Shown here: positions 25,944 through 35,535 of the stretch, one piece after another
Numbering within the stretch: the stretch's first letter is position 1
Layout of the letters: each line of letters starts with the position of its first letter
Assembly (NCBI GenBank): GCA_910585735.1
Contig: CAJUEU010000011.1
Span: 1-50,251, forward strand
From: an uncultured Oscillospiraceae bacterium
GTDB taxonomy: Bacteria > Bacillota > Clostridia > Oscillospirales > Oscillospiraceae
Reading direction: 5' to 3'
DNA length: 50,251 nt
Notes under the pieces: generated by a model
Told to the model about the DNA's origin: nothing
Seen by the model: the letters and a program-made list of their open reading frames with translations, nothing else
Database searches by the model: none
Translations under genes and position numbers: made by a program

Positions 25944-27296
25944 ATGATGAAAGATTTGACCCAGGGAAGCCCCATGAAGCTGATTCTCAGCTTTGGCATC
26001 CCTGTTTTGCTGGGGTATCTGTTTCAGCAGCTATACAGCGTTGTAGACACCGCCATCGTGGGTAAGACTCTGGGGGGCGCTGCCCTGGCGGCGGTAGGCT
26101 CTACAGGGTCTATAAACTTTTTGGTGGTGGGCTTCTGCTGCGGGATCTGCGGCGGTATGGCTATCCCGGTGGCCCAGCAGTTCGGGGCGGGCAATGACCG
26201 GGAGCTACGGCGGTATATGACGAACGGCGTGTGGCTCTGCCTGCTCATCGGCACTGTTCTGACCCTCTCCACCGTGTTCTTCTGCAAGGCCATCCTCACC
26301 GCCACCCATACCCCGGAGGACATTTATGAGCGGGCTTACTTCTACATTGTCACCATCTTCGCCGGTCTGCCCGCTTATTTCCTCTATAACTTTGCAGCCG
26401 GCATCCTCCGCTCCCTGGGGGACAGCCGCACTCCGGTGGTCTGGCTCATTGTTGCCTCAGTGGTGAATGTGGTGCTGGACATAGTCTTTATCCTTACCTT
26501 CCGTCTGGATGTATTCGGCGCCGCCTTCGCCACCGTTCTCTCCCAGGCTTTGGCCGGAGTGGGCTGCCTGGTCCGCATTCTGCGGGGCTACCCCATCCTC
26601 AAGACCGACAGGGCCGACTGGCGCTGGGAAGGACGGAAAATCAAAAATCTCTGCCTCATGGGCCTACCCATGGGCTTTCAATATTCCATTACCGCCATCG
26701 GCTGCGTCATGATCCAGGCAGCGGTGAACGACCTGGGCACAGTCTATGTCACCGCCGTTACAGCCGCCGGTAAGGTCTCCGGTTTTTTATGCTGCCCCTT
26801 TGACGCTATGGGCTCCACCATGGCCACCTATGGTGGGCAGCACGTGGGAGCGGGTAAACTGGAACGGCTCAGCCAGGGGCTTCGCTCCTGCGTGCTTCTG
26901 GGGCTGGGCTATTCCCTGGTGGCCCTTGTGCTTACCCTGCTCTTCGCTGACCCTCTCAACATGCTCTTTCTGGACGAGGCCAGCGCCTCTCTCCTTCCCC
27001 TGGCCAGGCAGCACCTGCTGGCCAATGTGGCCTTCTACTTTCCCCTGGCCCTGGTAAATATCATCCGCTTCCTCATTCAAGGCATGGGCTTCCCCCCCTT
27101 GGCCACAGTGGCCGGTATTTTCGAGATGGCGGCCCGGGGCGGCCTGGCCATGCTTGTCCCCATCTTTGGCTTTTCCGCTGCCTGCTTCGCCTCCCCTGCC
27201 GCTTGGGTCCTGGCCGACTTGTTTCTCATTCCAGCCTACTTTCACTGCTACAAAAAGCTACAGCTGCGGCATCAGGCCGTCTCCGCTCAAATGTGA
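25944..27296 (+). CDS. MATE family efflux transporter
   Basis: A 450-aa integral membrane protein with about 12 hydrophobic segments in two similar halves. It begins KDLTQGSPMKLILSFGIPVL, the usual start of the clostridial NorM/DinF-type MATE proteins, followed by YSVVDTAIVGKTLGGAALAA near residues 32-55 with the conserved VD...G pattern. MATE proteins export organic cations or other drugs in exchange for Na+ or H+. The substrate is unknown. AAGGAG precedes the ATG. It is a single-gene unit transcribed away from rpmE, and its end converges on addA. Confidence 0.92.
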   Translation: MMKDLTQGSPMKLILSFGIPVLLGYLFQQLYSVVDTAIVGKTLGGAALAAVGSTGSINFLVVGFCCGICGGMAIPVAQQFGAGNDRELRRYMTNGVWLCLLIGTVLTLSTVFFCKAILTATHTPEDIYERAYFYIVTIFAGLPAYFLYNFAAGILRSLGDSRTPVVWLIVASVVNVVLDIVFILTFRLDVFGAAFATVLSQALAGVGCLVRILRGYPILKTDRADWRWEGRKIKNLCLMGLPMGFQYSITAIGCVMIQAAVNDLGTVYVTAVTAAGKVSGFLCCPFDAMGSTMATYGGQHVGAGKLERLSQGLRSCVLLGLGYSLVALVLTLLFADPLNMLFLDEASASLLPLARQHLLANVAFYFPLALVNIIRFLIQGMGFPPLATVAGIFEMAARGGLAMLVPIFGFSAACFASPAAWVLADLFLIPAYFHCYKKLQLRHQAVSAQM

Positions 27297-27302
27297 AGTC
27301 CA

Positions 27303-27346
27303 AAGAATAAGGAGCCTGTCCCTAACGGGACTGGCTCCTTATTCTT
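27303..27346. terminator. Bidirectional terminator between MATE gene and addA
   Basis: AAGAATAAGGAGCC and its complement form a 14-bp stem, extended by GTCCC/GGGAC. The A+T-rich base of the stem gives short T-rich tails on both strands. It separates two convergent units. Confidence 0.8.
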
Positions 27347-27354
27347 CTGCTTCC

Positions 27355-30300
27355 TCAAACCTCTGCCCCTCGTCCCTCAGAAAAGAACCAGAGCACTTTA
27401 CGAACAACCGGCTTCCCGGTGATCTCTTCCAAAGCCTCCCCATAGGCGTTCAACTGGGGAGCATACTCCCGGGCCCGCTCTTCCAGCCTTTCGCCATGGA
27501 CCTGGTCGGTCTTGAAATCCACCACGGTGATGCCTTCGTCACTCTCAAAATAACAGTCCACTACGCCCTGAAGAAGGACCTGCTCCCCGGCCCCCACTTC
27601 CGGGTAGTAACGCCCGGCGGGAACCAGCAGGGAAAACTTAAATTCCCGGCGCAGGGCCGAGGCCCTCATCAGCTCCCGTCCCAAAGGAGAGGTAAAGAAC
27701 GCCAGGATCCGTTCCGGCTCCACCGCCTCCCCCTGCTGGGCGGTCAGGAATGCCTCCTCCACCAGACGGCTGATCTCCGCTTCAATGTGTTCCGCGGAGT
27801 CGCACCGGGTAAAGTCGATGTACTGCATCACCAGATGGAGAGCGATACCCTTCTGAGCTGGTGTAAGCCCCAATTGTTCAGCAGCGAAGCGAGGCCTGTT
27901 AAAATGAGACCGGGCCATTTCCACTTTCCCGCTTTTTGTTTGCTGCAATTCCTCTCCGTCGGACACCGTACCACCAGGAACCACGCTTCCGGCTTCCTCA
28001 GAGGCCTCTGTGTCCAAATCTCTTCCCTTCAGCTGGGTGGCCGTAAGCTTGGAGGGAAGCTCCGCCAGAGACTGGTAGGGATACGCCCATCGGAAGCTTT
28101 CCAGCAGCGCCTCCGGGCTTTCCTGGCAATACTCCCTTTCCTCCGGGCTCTTGCCTGTATGCCGGAGTCGTTTTTCTTCCAGTGGCTCCTCCCAGTGAAT
28201 GTCCCATGCCGGGCCAAATGGAAAGTCCGGGCGAACGGGCGGAGGCAGAGCATCCCCCCGCAGGGCAGCCGCCTCGGGCCGGGCCAGAGCATGGAGAAGG
28301 ATCCACTGGGCAGGAGTCTCCCGCTCCAACAAGGCCTGCGGCTCTACCGGGGCCCTTGCCGAAGCCAACAGCTTGTCCACCTCGTTTCGTCCTCTGGTCA
28401 AGGCGCAGGACAGGATCAGCTTATCCTGTGCCCGGGTCATGGCTACATAGAGAAGCCGAAGCTCCTCAGCAGCCTGCTCCCGGTCCATCTTCTGCGCCAC
28501 CGCCAGCCGGGCCAGCGTGGGATACTCCAGCATACGCTCCAGGTCCAGCCGCCAGGGACCTACCCCCAGCTCCGGGTGGAACAGCATTGGCGCTTTCATA
28601 TCCGAGGCGTTCCGCTTTCGGGACAGCCCCGCCAAAATCACTACAGGGAATTCCAGACCTTTGGAGCGATGGATACTCATGATCTTGACCCCGCCGCCCC
28701 CCACGCTCACCTTGGGAAGGTTGGGGGACCTTCCCTGCTCCTCCAGCCGGCGAAGGTAAGTAAGAAAGCCATAAAGCCCTCTATGCTCGCCGCCTTCAAA
28801 CTCCCCAGCCAACCGGGCCAACGTCAGCAGGTTAGACGCCCTGGTCTCCCCCTCATCCATAGCGCCGTAAATTCCCAATAAGTTCGTCCTGTCGTAGAGC
28901 CTCCAAAGAAGTCTGTCACAGCTCTCATCCCCGGCCCGCCTCCGAAGCTCCTTCAACTGAATCAAAAAATCTCTGACATCTTCCCCGTCATCCAAGGTAA
29001 GAGCGGTATAAAAATCCTCCTGGGGCGAATTGGCACGGACCTGGGCCAGACGGTCCGCCGAAAAACCAAAAGCCGCCGAACGCAAAACGGCAATGAGGGA
29101 CACATCCTGCCGGGGATTATCAATGATTTTCAGCAGGGATAGGGCTACCTGTATCTCGGTAGCTTCAAAAAAGTTCCCCGCTCCCTCCGCCTCCCAGGGA
29201 ATATCCAGTTCCCCCAGAGCGGCGGCGTAATCCTGAAGCACCGGCCCCGGAGAGCGGATCAAAACTACCACATCTCCCGGGGTGACCGGCCGAAGTCCCC
29301 CCTCCCCATCGGAAATGGGAAAACCTTCCCGCAAAAGGGCGTGGATCCGCCGTGCCACAAAGCGGGCCTCCAGCTCTGACCGCCGGGGCTTGGCCCCCTC
29401 CTCTCCGTCCTCTCCCGCCTGGGAGCAATCCAAAAGATCCAGCTCCACCGCGTAGCTTTTCTCTTCTCCCGGAAAGGGGGTTTCTTTGGGGTAAAGTGCC
29501 TCGGCGTCGGTATAATCCATTTCGCCAAAGACCGGGCTCATAATCGCCCGAAAGAGACTGTTGCAGCCTTCCAAAACCTGGGGCCTGGAACGAAAATTCC
29601 GGGAAAGAAGTATCTTCCGCTCCTTCCCTTCTTCCGCATTCTCCCACAGGGGAAAGGAAGCATGTTTCTTCAAAAAAATGGTAGGGTCGGCCAACCGAAA
29701 ACGGTAGATGGACTGCTTCACATCCCCCACCATAAAGAGCTTTTTTCCTCCCCCAGAAAGAGCTTGAAACAGAGCGTCCTGAATGGCGTTGGCATCCTGG
29801 TACTCGTCCACCATCACCTCTTCAAACCGCTCAGACCAGCGGTGGGCCAGCTCAGTAGGCTCCCCATTCTCCCCCACCAACAATCGGGCAGCCAAATGCT
29901 CCAGGTCGGAAAAGTCCAGCACACCACGGCGGCGCTTCTCCTCAGAGAAAGCCCGTTCCAGATCCCGGATCAGCGCAAAAAGTCCTCGAATCGCGGGATA
30001 CACCCCGCGCATACCCTCCAGGATCCCCTGGGAATCATCCAGGAAGTTCTTTTTTAGCCGTTCCACCCGGTCCTTACACTGCTTCCATAAAAACTTGATC
30101 CGTTCCTGCGCCGCCGGGTCCTCGCAGTTCCGCACACCTCCAAAGCGGAGAAACGCCGCCTGCTCCAGCTTTTCCCGGGTCTCGTTCCAGCCAATGCGGG
30201 CCGCCTGGGACAAGGCCAGCAAGGAGTGCATAGCTCCCTGGAGGCTGGGGGCATAGCCTTTCATCAGCTTATCGTCCCCCTGGCAAAGCTCCAAAGCCTC

Positions 30301-30996
30301 CTGCATCCGGCCCGCCCAATAGTCTGCCTGTCTCCGGGCATCCTCCAGCAAGACCTTCCCCCAGGGGGTCTCTCCCGCATCGGTGACCCCCTCCAAAGCA
30401 AAGACCTCCCCTTGCTCCTCCAACCAGCGTTCCGGGTTCGGGTGACTTTGTATTTTCCCCCGGACATCCAGCAGAATCTGGACCAGACGGCTGTCGCTGC
30501 GGCCATCAGCCATGGTGTCCACCAAGCAGGCAAAATCTCCCCCGGGTTCCAGCTGCTCATAACGCTCCTCCAGCACCCGGGAGAGCACATCCTCCAGCAG
30601 GATATTCGCCTCGTTTTCCTCGCAGAGGCGGGCATCGTGGTCCAGCTCCAGCCGGTGTCCCTCCTCCCGGAGAAATTGGGCACAGAAAGCGTCCACCGTA
30701 GAGATCTGGGCCTGATACACCCGGGTGGCCTGCCGGCGGAGAAAAGCGTCCTCAGGGTGAAACGCCAACCGATCCGACAATTCGGCCGCAATGCGGCTCC
30801 TCAACTCCGCGGCAGCCGCCCGGGTGTAGGTGATGACCAAAAAACGGTCAATATCAGTATGCTCTTCCTCCATTCGGCAAAGCAGCCGCTCTACCAGCAC
30901 CCGGGTCTTGCCCGAGCCGGCGGCGGCTGAAACCAGCAGGCTGCCGCCCCGATTGGTGACCGCCGCCTGCTGCTCCCTTGTCAGCCGAAATCCCAT
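27355..30996 (-). CDS. addA: ATP-dependent helicase/nuclease subunit A
   Basis: The 1,213-aa AddA subunit of the AddAB complex, which processes double-strand breaks for RecA repair. It is a UvrD-type helicase with a RecB-type nuclease. Motifs in order: Q-motif and Walker A (LTREQQAAVTNRGGS, SAAAGSGKTRVL), MVDEYQDANAIQDALFQAL (Walker B), GDVKQSIYRFRLADPTIF, LRLLYVAMTRAQDKL (motif VI), and nuclease residues in GITVVDFKTDQV. I chose ATG 30996, which has GGGGGAG upstream; a start 12 codons earlier is possible. It is separated from addB by an amide-hydrolase gene. Confidence 0.96.
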   Translation of the reverse strand: MGFRLTREQQAAVTNRGGSLLVSAAAGSGKTRVLVERLLCRMEEEHTDIDRFLVITYTRAAAAELRSRIAAELSDRLAFHPEDAFLRRQATRVYQAQISTVDAFCAQFLREEGHRLELDHDARLCEENEANILLEDVLSRVLEERYEQLEPGGDFACLVDTMADGRSDSRLVQILLDVRGKIQSHPNPERWLEEQGEVFALEGVTDAGETPWGKVLLEDARRQADYWAGRMQEALELCQGDDKLMKGYAPSLQGAMHSLLALSQAARIGWNETREKLEQAAFLRFGGVRNCEDPAAQERIKFLWKQCKDRVERLKKNFLDDSQGILEGMRGVYPAIRGLFALIRDLERAFSEEKRRRGVLDFSDLEHLAARLLVGENGEPTELAHRWSERFEEVMVDEYQDANAIQDALFQALSGGGKKLFMVGDVKQSIYRFRLADPTIFLKKHASFPLWENAEEGKERKILLSRNFRSRPQVLEGCNSLFRAIMSPVFGEMDYTDAEALYPKETPFPGEEKSYAVELDLLDCSQAGEDGEEGAKPRRSELEARFVARRIHALLREGFPISDGEGGLRPVTPGDVVVLIRSPGPVLQDYAAALGELDIPWEAEGAGNFFEATEIQVALSLLKIIDNPRQDVSLIAVLRSAAFGFSADRLAQVRANSPQEDFYTALTLDDGEDVRDFLIQLKELRRRAGDESCDRLLWRLYDRTNLLGIYGAMDEGETRASNLLTLARLAGEFEGGEHRGLYGFLTYLRRLEEQGRSPNLPKVSVGGGGVKIMSIHRSKGLEFPVVILAGLSRKRNASDMKAPMLFHPELGVGPWRLDLERMLEYPTLARLAVAQKMDREQAAEELRLLYVAMTRAQDKLILSCALTRGRNEVDKLLASARAPVEPQALLERETPAQWILLHALARPEAAALRGDALPPPVRPDFPFGPAWDIHWEEPLEEKRLRHTGKSPEEREYCQESPEALLESFRWAYPYQSLAELPSKLTATQLKGRDLDTEASEEAGSVVPGGTVSDGEELQQTKSGKVEMARSHFNRPRFAAEQLGLTPAQKGIALHLVMQYIDFTRCDSAEHIEAEISRLVEEAFLTAQQGEAVEPERILAFFTSPLGRELMRASALRREFKFSLLVPAGRYYPEVGAGEQVLLQGVVDCYFESDEGITVVDFKTDQVHGERLEERAREYAPQLNAYGEALEEITGKPVVRKVLWFFSEGRGAEV

Positions 30997-31025
30997 GGTT
31001 CTCCCCCTCTCTCTCTTTTTGGGGT

Positions 31026-32114
31026 TCAGCAATCTTTCTCCTCCACCACGCCGCCCAAAGGATACCGGCAGATCTTGTGGTGTTCTATCCTGTCCGACCC
31101 ACAGTCAGCGAGCCGAAGCCTCGTCCATGCCGTGGTGCCATATGGCTTCACGTAAAGCTCCTGCTCCCGGGGAGAGTACATCACCAGATACTGGGTGTAG
31201 CTGGCATGTCCCCCCTGGGGCCCCTCTTTCTCATCAAAGCGGGTATAATGGTAAAGGCCTTGGTTGTGTGGCTCGATCACCGAACACATCAGGTCACTTC
31301 CCATGGCCAGCATGTCCCGGTCGGAAAAGATCCTCCCCTCCTGATTCAGATGCTTCAGCATAGCCATCCGTACAAATCGGTCACAGGAGGCGTAGGAGGC
31401 AGGAAACGTCCCGCTCATACAAAAGTGTGGCGCTTCCCCGTCCCCCTCCACCTTCATACCATTCAAGGTAAGGCAGGGGGGCTTCTCCTTTCCCCAGTTC
31501 CACTCTGGGGAATGAGCCAAATACCAGCTCAGATTCTGCAGCTGTTGGGGATAGGGTGGGGAGTTGGTCATAAGGCCCAGATTTTCCTCGTAGATATCCA
31601 TGCTCCCTGGGTCGCCACAATCAGCCGCCTCCAATATCACACACCGGCCGCTGGGTTCCACGAACATACAGTGCATATTCGCGGCGCTTTGCTCTTGGCC
31701 TACACATACGTCCAAGAGGCGGATCCGTTTGGCGGCGCATATCACCTCATCCACGGTGGCGCAGGTGCAGAGCAGACGGGTGATGATCTCCATCCCCATG
31801 ACCCCATCCTCTCCATCCGCCGCTTCCCCGGCACTGGTGGCCTCATAGAGCGCCAGCAGTCCGCCCACCAGCCCCGCGTCATTGACCCCATCCAGAAGCC
31901 AGGTATCCAACGCGTTATAGCTAAGCCCCAACACAGCATGGGCGGCCACCAGAGGCCGCTCCTTTCCCTCCATGGGCACCCTGGCCCCCACCGGGAAGGA
32001 AACAGCATGAGCTCCATCGGCCCAAATATCGCCTCCGATGTCGCAGGTGCGAAACCAATATGAGTTTCCGCTTTTGGACGTCAGCTTGACTGCCGTGCAT
32101 CCCGCAAACTCCAT
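31026..32114 (-). CDS. Choloylglycine hydrolase/penicillin V acylase family protein
   Basis: This 362-aa protein looks like an Ntn-type linear amide hydrolase. It starts MEFAGCTAVKLTSKSGNSYW, so a short MEFAG leader would be removed to expose the Cys nucleophile. Family residues follow: FRTCDIGG, then GLMTNSPPYPQQLQNLSWYL with the conserved Asn, and YASCDRFVRMA with the conserved Arg. Members hydrolyse conjugated bile acids, penicillin V, or N-acyl homoserine lactones. The sequence alone does not show which, and the gut setting makes bile salts only a guess. The gene sits between addB (44 bp away) and addA (29 bp away) on the same strand, an unusual insertion into a repair operon. No secretion signal is visible. 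Confidence 0.82.
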   Translation of the reverse strand: MEFAGCTAVKLTSKSGNSYWFRTCDIGGDIWADGAHAVSFPVGARVPMEGKERPLVAAHAVLGLSYNALDTWLLDGVNDAGLVGGLLALYEATSAGEAADGEDGVMGMEIITRLLCTCATVDEVICAAKRIRLLDVCVGQEQSAANMHCMFVEPSGRCVILEAADCGDPGSMDIYEENLGLMTNSPPYPQQLQNLSWYLAHSPEWNWGKEKPPCLTLNGMKVEGDGEAPHFCMSGTFPASYASCDRFVRMAMLKHLNQEGRIFSDRDMLAMGSDLMCSVIEPHNQGLYHYTRFDEKEGPQGGHASYTQYLVMYSPREQELYVKPYGTTAWTRLRLADCGSDRIEHHKICRYPLGGVVEEKDC

Positions 32115-32158
32115 TGCCCCTCCTCCTTTTTTGCTTCTCCCTGTACAGTCCCTCTATC

Positions 32159-35100
32159 CTATTCTTTCCCATTTGATAATTGTTCCCAGAAATCCTCCGC
32201 GCTAACAGTAGAAAGCCATCTTCTTTTGTCGCCGCCCATCCCCTCCCGGAATTGACAGGCCGCAGCATAGTCGCACCAAAGGCAGGCGTTCTTTCGCTCG
32301 CCCCGCCAGAAGGGATCTGCGGTGATCTTTCCGGCTGCCAACTCCCGCGCCACATCCTCCAACGCCTGACGGGTATGCCGTTCCAGTCGTCCAAGCTGTT
32401 CAGCGGAAACCAGAAAACGGCTTGTCACCTCTCCCGCGCTGTTGAGCTTCAAGGGGAGAAAACGGTAGCCCTCCTCCCCGTGCTCCATCGCCTCCAATAC
32501 CTCAGGCTCACAAAGCACCAAGCCGTGGCGCTCCAGCTGCTTATCCACCTTCTTTTGCCGTTCCGCCTCACTCATACCCCGGTAGCCCGGCACCGCCTCG
32601 TCCCGGGCAGGGAGATACAGAACCCCCGCAGGTACCGGGATCTTCCCGCCAAAAAGCTCCTCTCCCTTCTCCTTCAAAGTAAAGAGATAGAGAAGCATCT
32701 GCAGGCTCATACCGTTCCAGACGTCGGTAAAATCAAACTCTTTCTTGCCCGTCTTATAGTCCACCACCCGGAAATAGACCTTACCGTCCTTCTCCCAGGT
32801 ATCCACCCGGTCCACAAAGCCGGTAACTGATACGGTGAAGCCATCGGCAGTAAACTCCACCGGGGGCAGCGTTCCCTCCTTCCCCCCAAAGCCCAGTTCA
32901 AACCAGGCAGGGGTGAAGTCGGAACGGTCCAGCTCCTCACAAACATTTTTCACCACGGCGAAAACACTCTTTTCCAACCGGGCAAAGAGATAGCGGAACC
33001 GGGCACTCTCCCCCTCCAGGCCCCCAAGCTCCTCCACATACCTGGCCACCACAGCTTTGACCTGTTCCCGTGTGGGAACACTCCCCTTCTTCCGCTCCTT
33101 CAGGATATGCTCCAGCACATAGTGTACAAAGGTACCATAGTCGGCGGCAGCAAATTCCGCCTTTTTTCTGGGCTTGGCGGTCAACCCGTACTGCATAAAA
33201 TACGCAAAATGGCAGGCCCGGTATTTGTCCAGGCGGGAGGCCGACATGGGAGCCCGACTGCCATAAAGCGTCTCCACCACAGGCCGGGTCAAACTTCCTC
33301 GCTCCTGATAAGCCGCCTTCTCCATCCGCTCCACCAAGGGCGCATACTCCGGCAGCTCCTTCAACGCCAGCGCTACCGACAGTTTTTCCCCTGCCCGTTC
33401 CAAAGCGGAGCGAGGCGCGGTAAACCGAAAATCCCCTCCCGCTGTTCTCTCTTCTTTGAATGTCAGGTCTGGAAAAAGCTCTCTTAGCTTCTTCACCAGG
33501 AAAGCAGGGCGTTTCTCTCCCCCGTCCGCGCCAGCCAAAGGATAGCTTACAATGAGCCGCTCTGTGGGGAGGGACAGTGTCTCGTATACAATGGTCATTT
33601 CCCGCCACAGCTTGTCGGTGAGCTGTGGCGCGCTTTCCAGACCAAATTCAGCCAGCAGTGCCCGGTCCTGATCCCCAAGTAAGCCAGGTGAAGGAGAGAC
33701 CGCCGGGATATTTCCGTCATCAGCGCCCAACAGGTAAAGGACCTTACAGTGCCGATGGGCCAACCGGGGCATCTCTCCCACAGTGATCCGATCCAGTGAG
33801 ACTGGAATGGCCCCAACCTGGTATTGGGACAACGCAAGCCGGAAAAGCCGGGAAAACTCCTCCCATTCCATGGGGGTCTCACCCAATAGACTGTCACATT
33901 GCTCCAAGGCGGCGCAAAGAATATCCCAAAGCTGCTCGTACTCAGCGGCTAAAGCCGCCTCGCCGCTCTCACGAAGCTCTCCCGCCCGGGCGTCCAAGCG
34001 CTGGGGCAGGCTAATTTTCTCCAAAAAGCGGTAGAGTGCCAGTGCAAGGCCTCTCCCCGTCTTTTCTCTCACCTGCCGGAGCTCCTCCAAGGGCTCCGCC
34101 ACCTTACGGCGCAAGGCGTCTAAACCCTCCACCTGCCTACGCTGTCCCTCTCTCCACTGTGTCACATAGCCCTCCGGGTGCTTGTCCCACGCTTTTTTTT
34201 GCGTCCAGGCAGAACCCCGAAGCTCCCACTTCAGCACATAATTCTCCAACCGATCCACCTCATCCAGCGTCAGATCGGTAAGCCCGGTCTTCAGGTATCG
34301 AAACACGTCCTCGCTCCGATAACCTCCCGCCACTGTGTCCAGCGCCCCGGTAACCAAAGTCAAAATGGGCTTTTGTAGTACGTCGTCCATCTGGGAAAGA
34401 AAAACGGGCAAGCCATACCGTGGAAAAATCTCCTCGATCAGCGGCCCATAGGTCTCCATCGTCCGGGCGGTCACCGCCAGTTCCCGGCAACGATAGCCTT
34501 CCTCCCGACAGAGACGTCTCAGCTCAGCCGCCGCCCGTTCCACTTCGCTATAGGGTGTCAAGGCACGGTAGAGCTCCACTCCCTCCGGCTTTCCCGGGAC
34601 CGCCCCAGGCACCGCCGCAAAAAGACGGTCCTCCACCCGGGCGATGCCGCGGCTCACCCCCTCCGGCAACGTGAGCCTTGTCTCCACTTCACACCCTACC
34701 TTGAGCCTCCGGGCCAGGGACAGGAGCCGCCCCGCCGTCCGCCGGGCGGGAGCGAAAATGTCCTCCTCATCCCCCTCCAGCCGGTCGCAGGTGAGAGCCA
34801 CCGTCACAGCGTTGGCTTGTCTCAAAAGCCCCTCCAGCACCCTCCGCTCCTGAGCTGTAAAGTCAGTGAAGCTGTCAACATAAATGTCTTTGCCCTCCGC
34901 CCAGGGACAAGCTTCCAGCGCTTCCGATAACCGGGTGAGCTTGTCTCTGGGATCCGCTCCCCACTGAGCGCAGAAGGCATCGTAAGCTCCTAAAATAAGG
35001 GAGAGGTCAAAAAATTTGTCCCCCTCCTCCCCTGTCAGGACTTTAGAAATCTCCAGCAGCTTTTCCGGCGTAATGGCCGCCGATTTGCACTCGTCCACCG

Positions 35101-35461
35101 TAGCCGAAAGCTGGGTGAGAAACTGAGGCTTTCGGGAAGGGCGGGCGTAGAATTTCAACTGGTCGGCTACGGATTTCAGGGCCACGTCCATCAGGAGGAG
35201 CCTCCCCCCGGCGTCCAGGGTGGGCTCGGCCAGTCCCCCCGAGACCGAAAAGACCCGGCTTGCAAGGCGAGTAAAGGAGAGGACCTCGGCGTGGAGGCTC
35301 ACCGAGTTGCCCGCCACCGCGCACAGCTTCCGCTCGGCGTCGTGGGAGTGCTGCTCGGGCACGATGAGGACCTGAGGGCGGTTTTTGCTCTCAGCGGCCA
35401 TGGTGTTCAGAATGGCGGTGGATTTTCCCGTTCCCGCCCGGCCTAAGATCAGCTTCAGCAT
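32159..35461 (-). CDS. addB: ATP-dependent helicase/nuclease subunit B
   Basis: The 1,100-aa AddB partner of AddA. It begins MLKLILGRAGTGKSTAILNT with a Walker A loop, continues as an inactivated helicase scaffold, and ends in a RecB-type nuclease with VYFRVVDYKTGKKEFDF. Cysteines in NACLWCDYAAAC, together with an upstream one, should hold the 4Fe-4S cluster typical of AddB. Length matches the family. It is the first gene of the addB/hydrolase/addA unit. Confidence 0.95.
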   Translation of the reverse strand: MLKLILGRAGTGKSTAILNTMAAESKNRPQVLIVPEQHSHDAERKLCAVAGNSVSLHAEVLSFTRLASRVFSVSGGLAEPTLDAGGRLLLMDVALKSVADQLKFYARPSRKPQFLTQLSATVDECKSAAITPEKLLEISKVLTGEEGDKFFDLSLILGAYDAFCAQWGADPRDKLTRLSEALEACPWAEGKDIYVDSFTDFTAQERRVLEGLLRQANAVTVALTCDRLEGDEEDIFAPARRTAGRLLSLARRLKVGCEVETRLTLPEGVSRGIARVEDRLFAAVPGAVPGKPEGVELYRALTPYSEVERAAAELRRLCREEGYRCRELAVTARTMETYGPLIEEIFPRYGLPVFLSQMDDVLQKPILTLVTGALDTVAGGYRSEDVFRYLKTGLTDLTLDEVDRLENYVLKWELRGSAWTQKKAWDKHPEGYVTQWREGQRRQVEGLDALRRKVAEPLEELRQVREKTGRGLALALYRFLEKISLPQRLDARAGELRESGEAALAAEYEQLWDILCAALEQCDSLLGETPMEWEEFSRLFRLALSQYQVGAIPVSLDRITVGEMPRLAHRHCKVLYLLGADDGNIPAVSPSPGLLGDQDRALLAEFGLESAPQLTDKLWREMTIVYETLSLPTERLIVSYPLAGADGGEKRPAFLVKKLRELFPDLTFKEERTAGGDFRFTAPRSALERAGEKLSVALALKELPEYAPLVERMEKAAYQERGSLTRPVVETLYGSRAPMSASRLDKYRACHFAYFMQYGLTAKPRKKAEFAAADYGTFVHYVLEHILKERKKGSVPTREQVKAVVARYVEELGGLEGESARFRYLFARLEKSVFAVVKNVCEELDRSDFTPAWFELGFGGKEGTLPPVEFTADGFTVSVTGFVDRVDTWEKDGKVYFRVVDYKTGKKEFDFTDVWNGMSLQMLLYLFTLKEKGEELFGGKIPVPAGVLYLPARDEAVPGYRGMSEAERQKKVDKQLERHGLVLCEPEVLEAMEHGEEGYRFLPLKLNSAGEVTSRFLVSAEQLGRLERHTRQALEDVARELAAGKITADPFWRGERKNACLWCDYAAACQFREGMGGDKRRWLSTVSAEDFWEQLSNGKE

Positions 35462-35535
35462 CTCGGTCCCCCTTTCTTTTGTTGCTATTCAAAGCTCATT
35501 TGCACAAGCCTGTAGTTTGTACTCAGAATAGTGTA

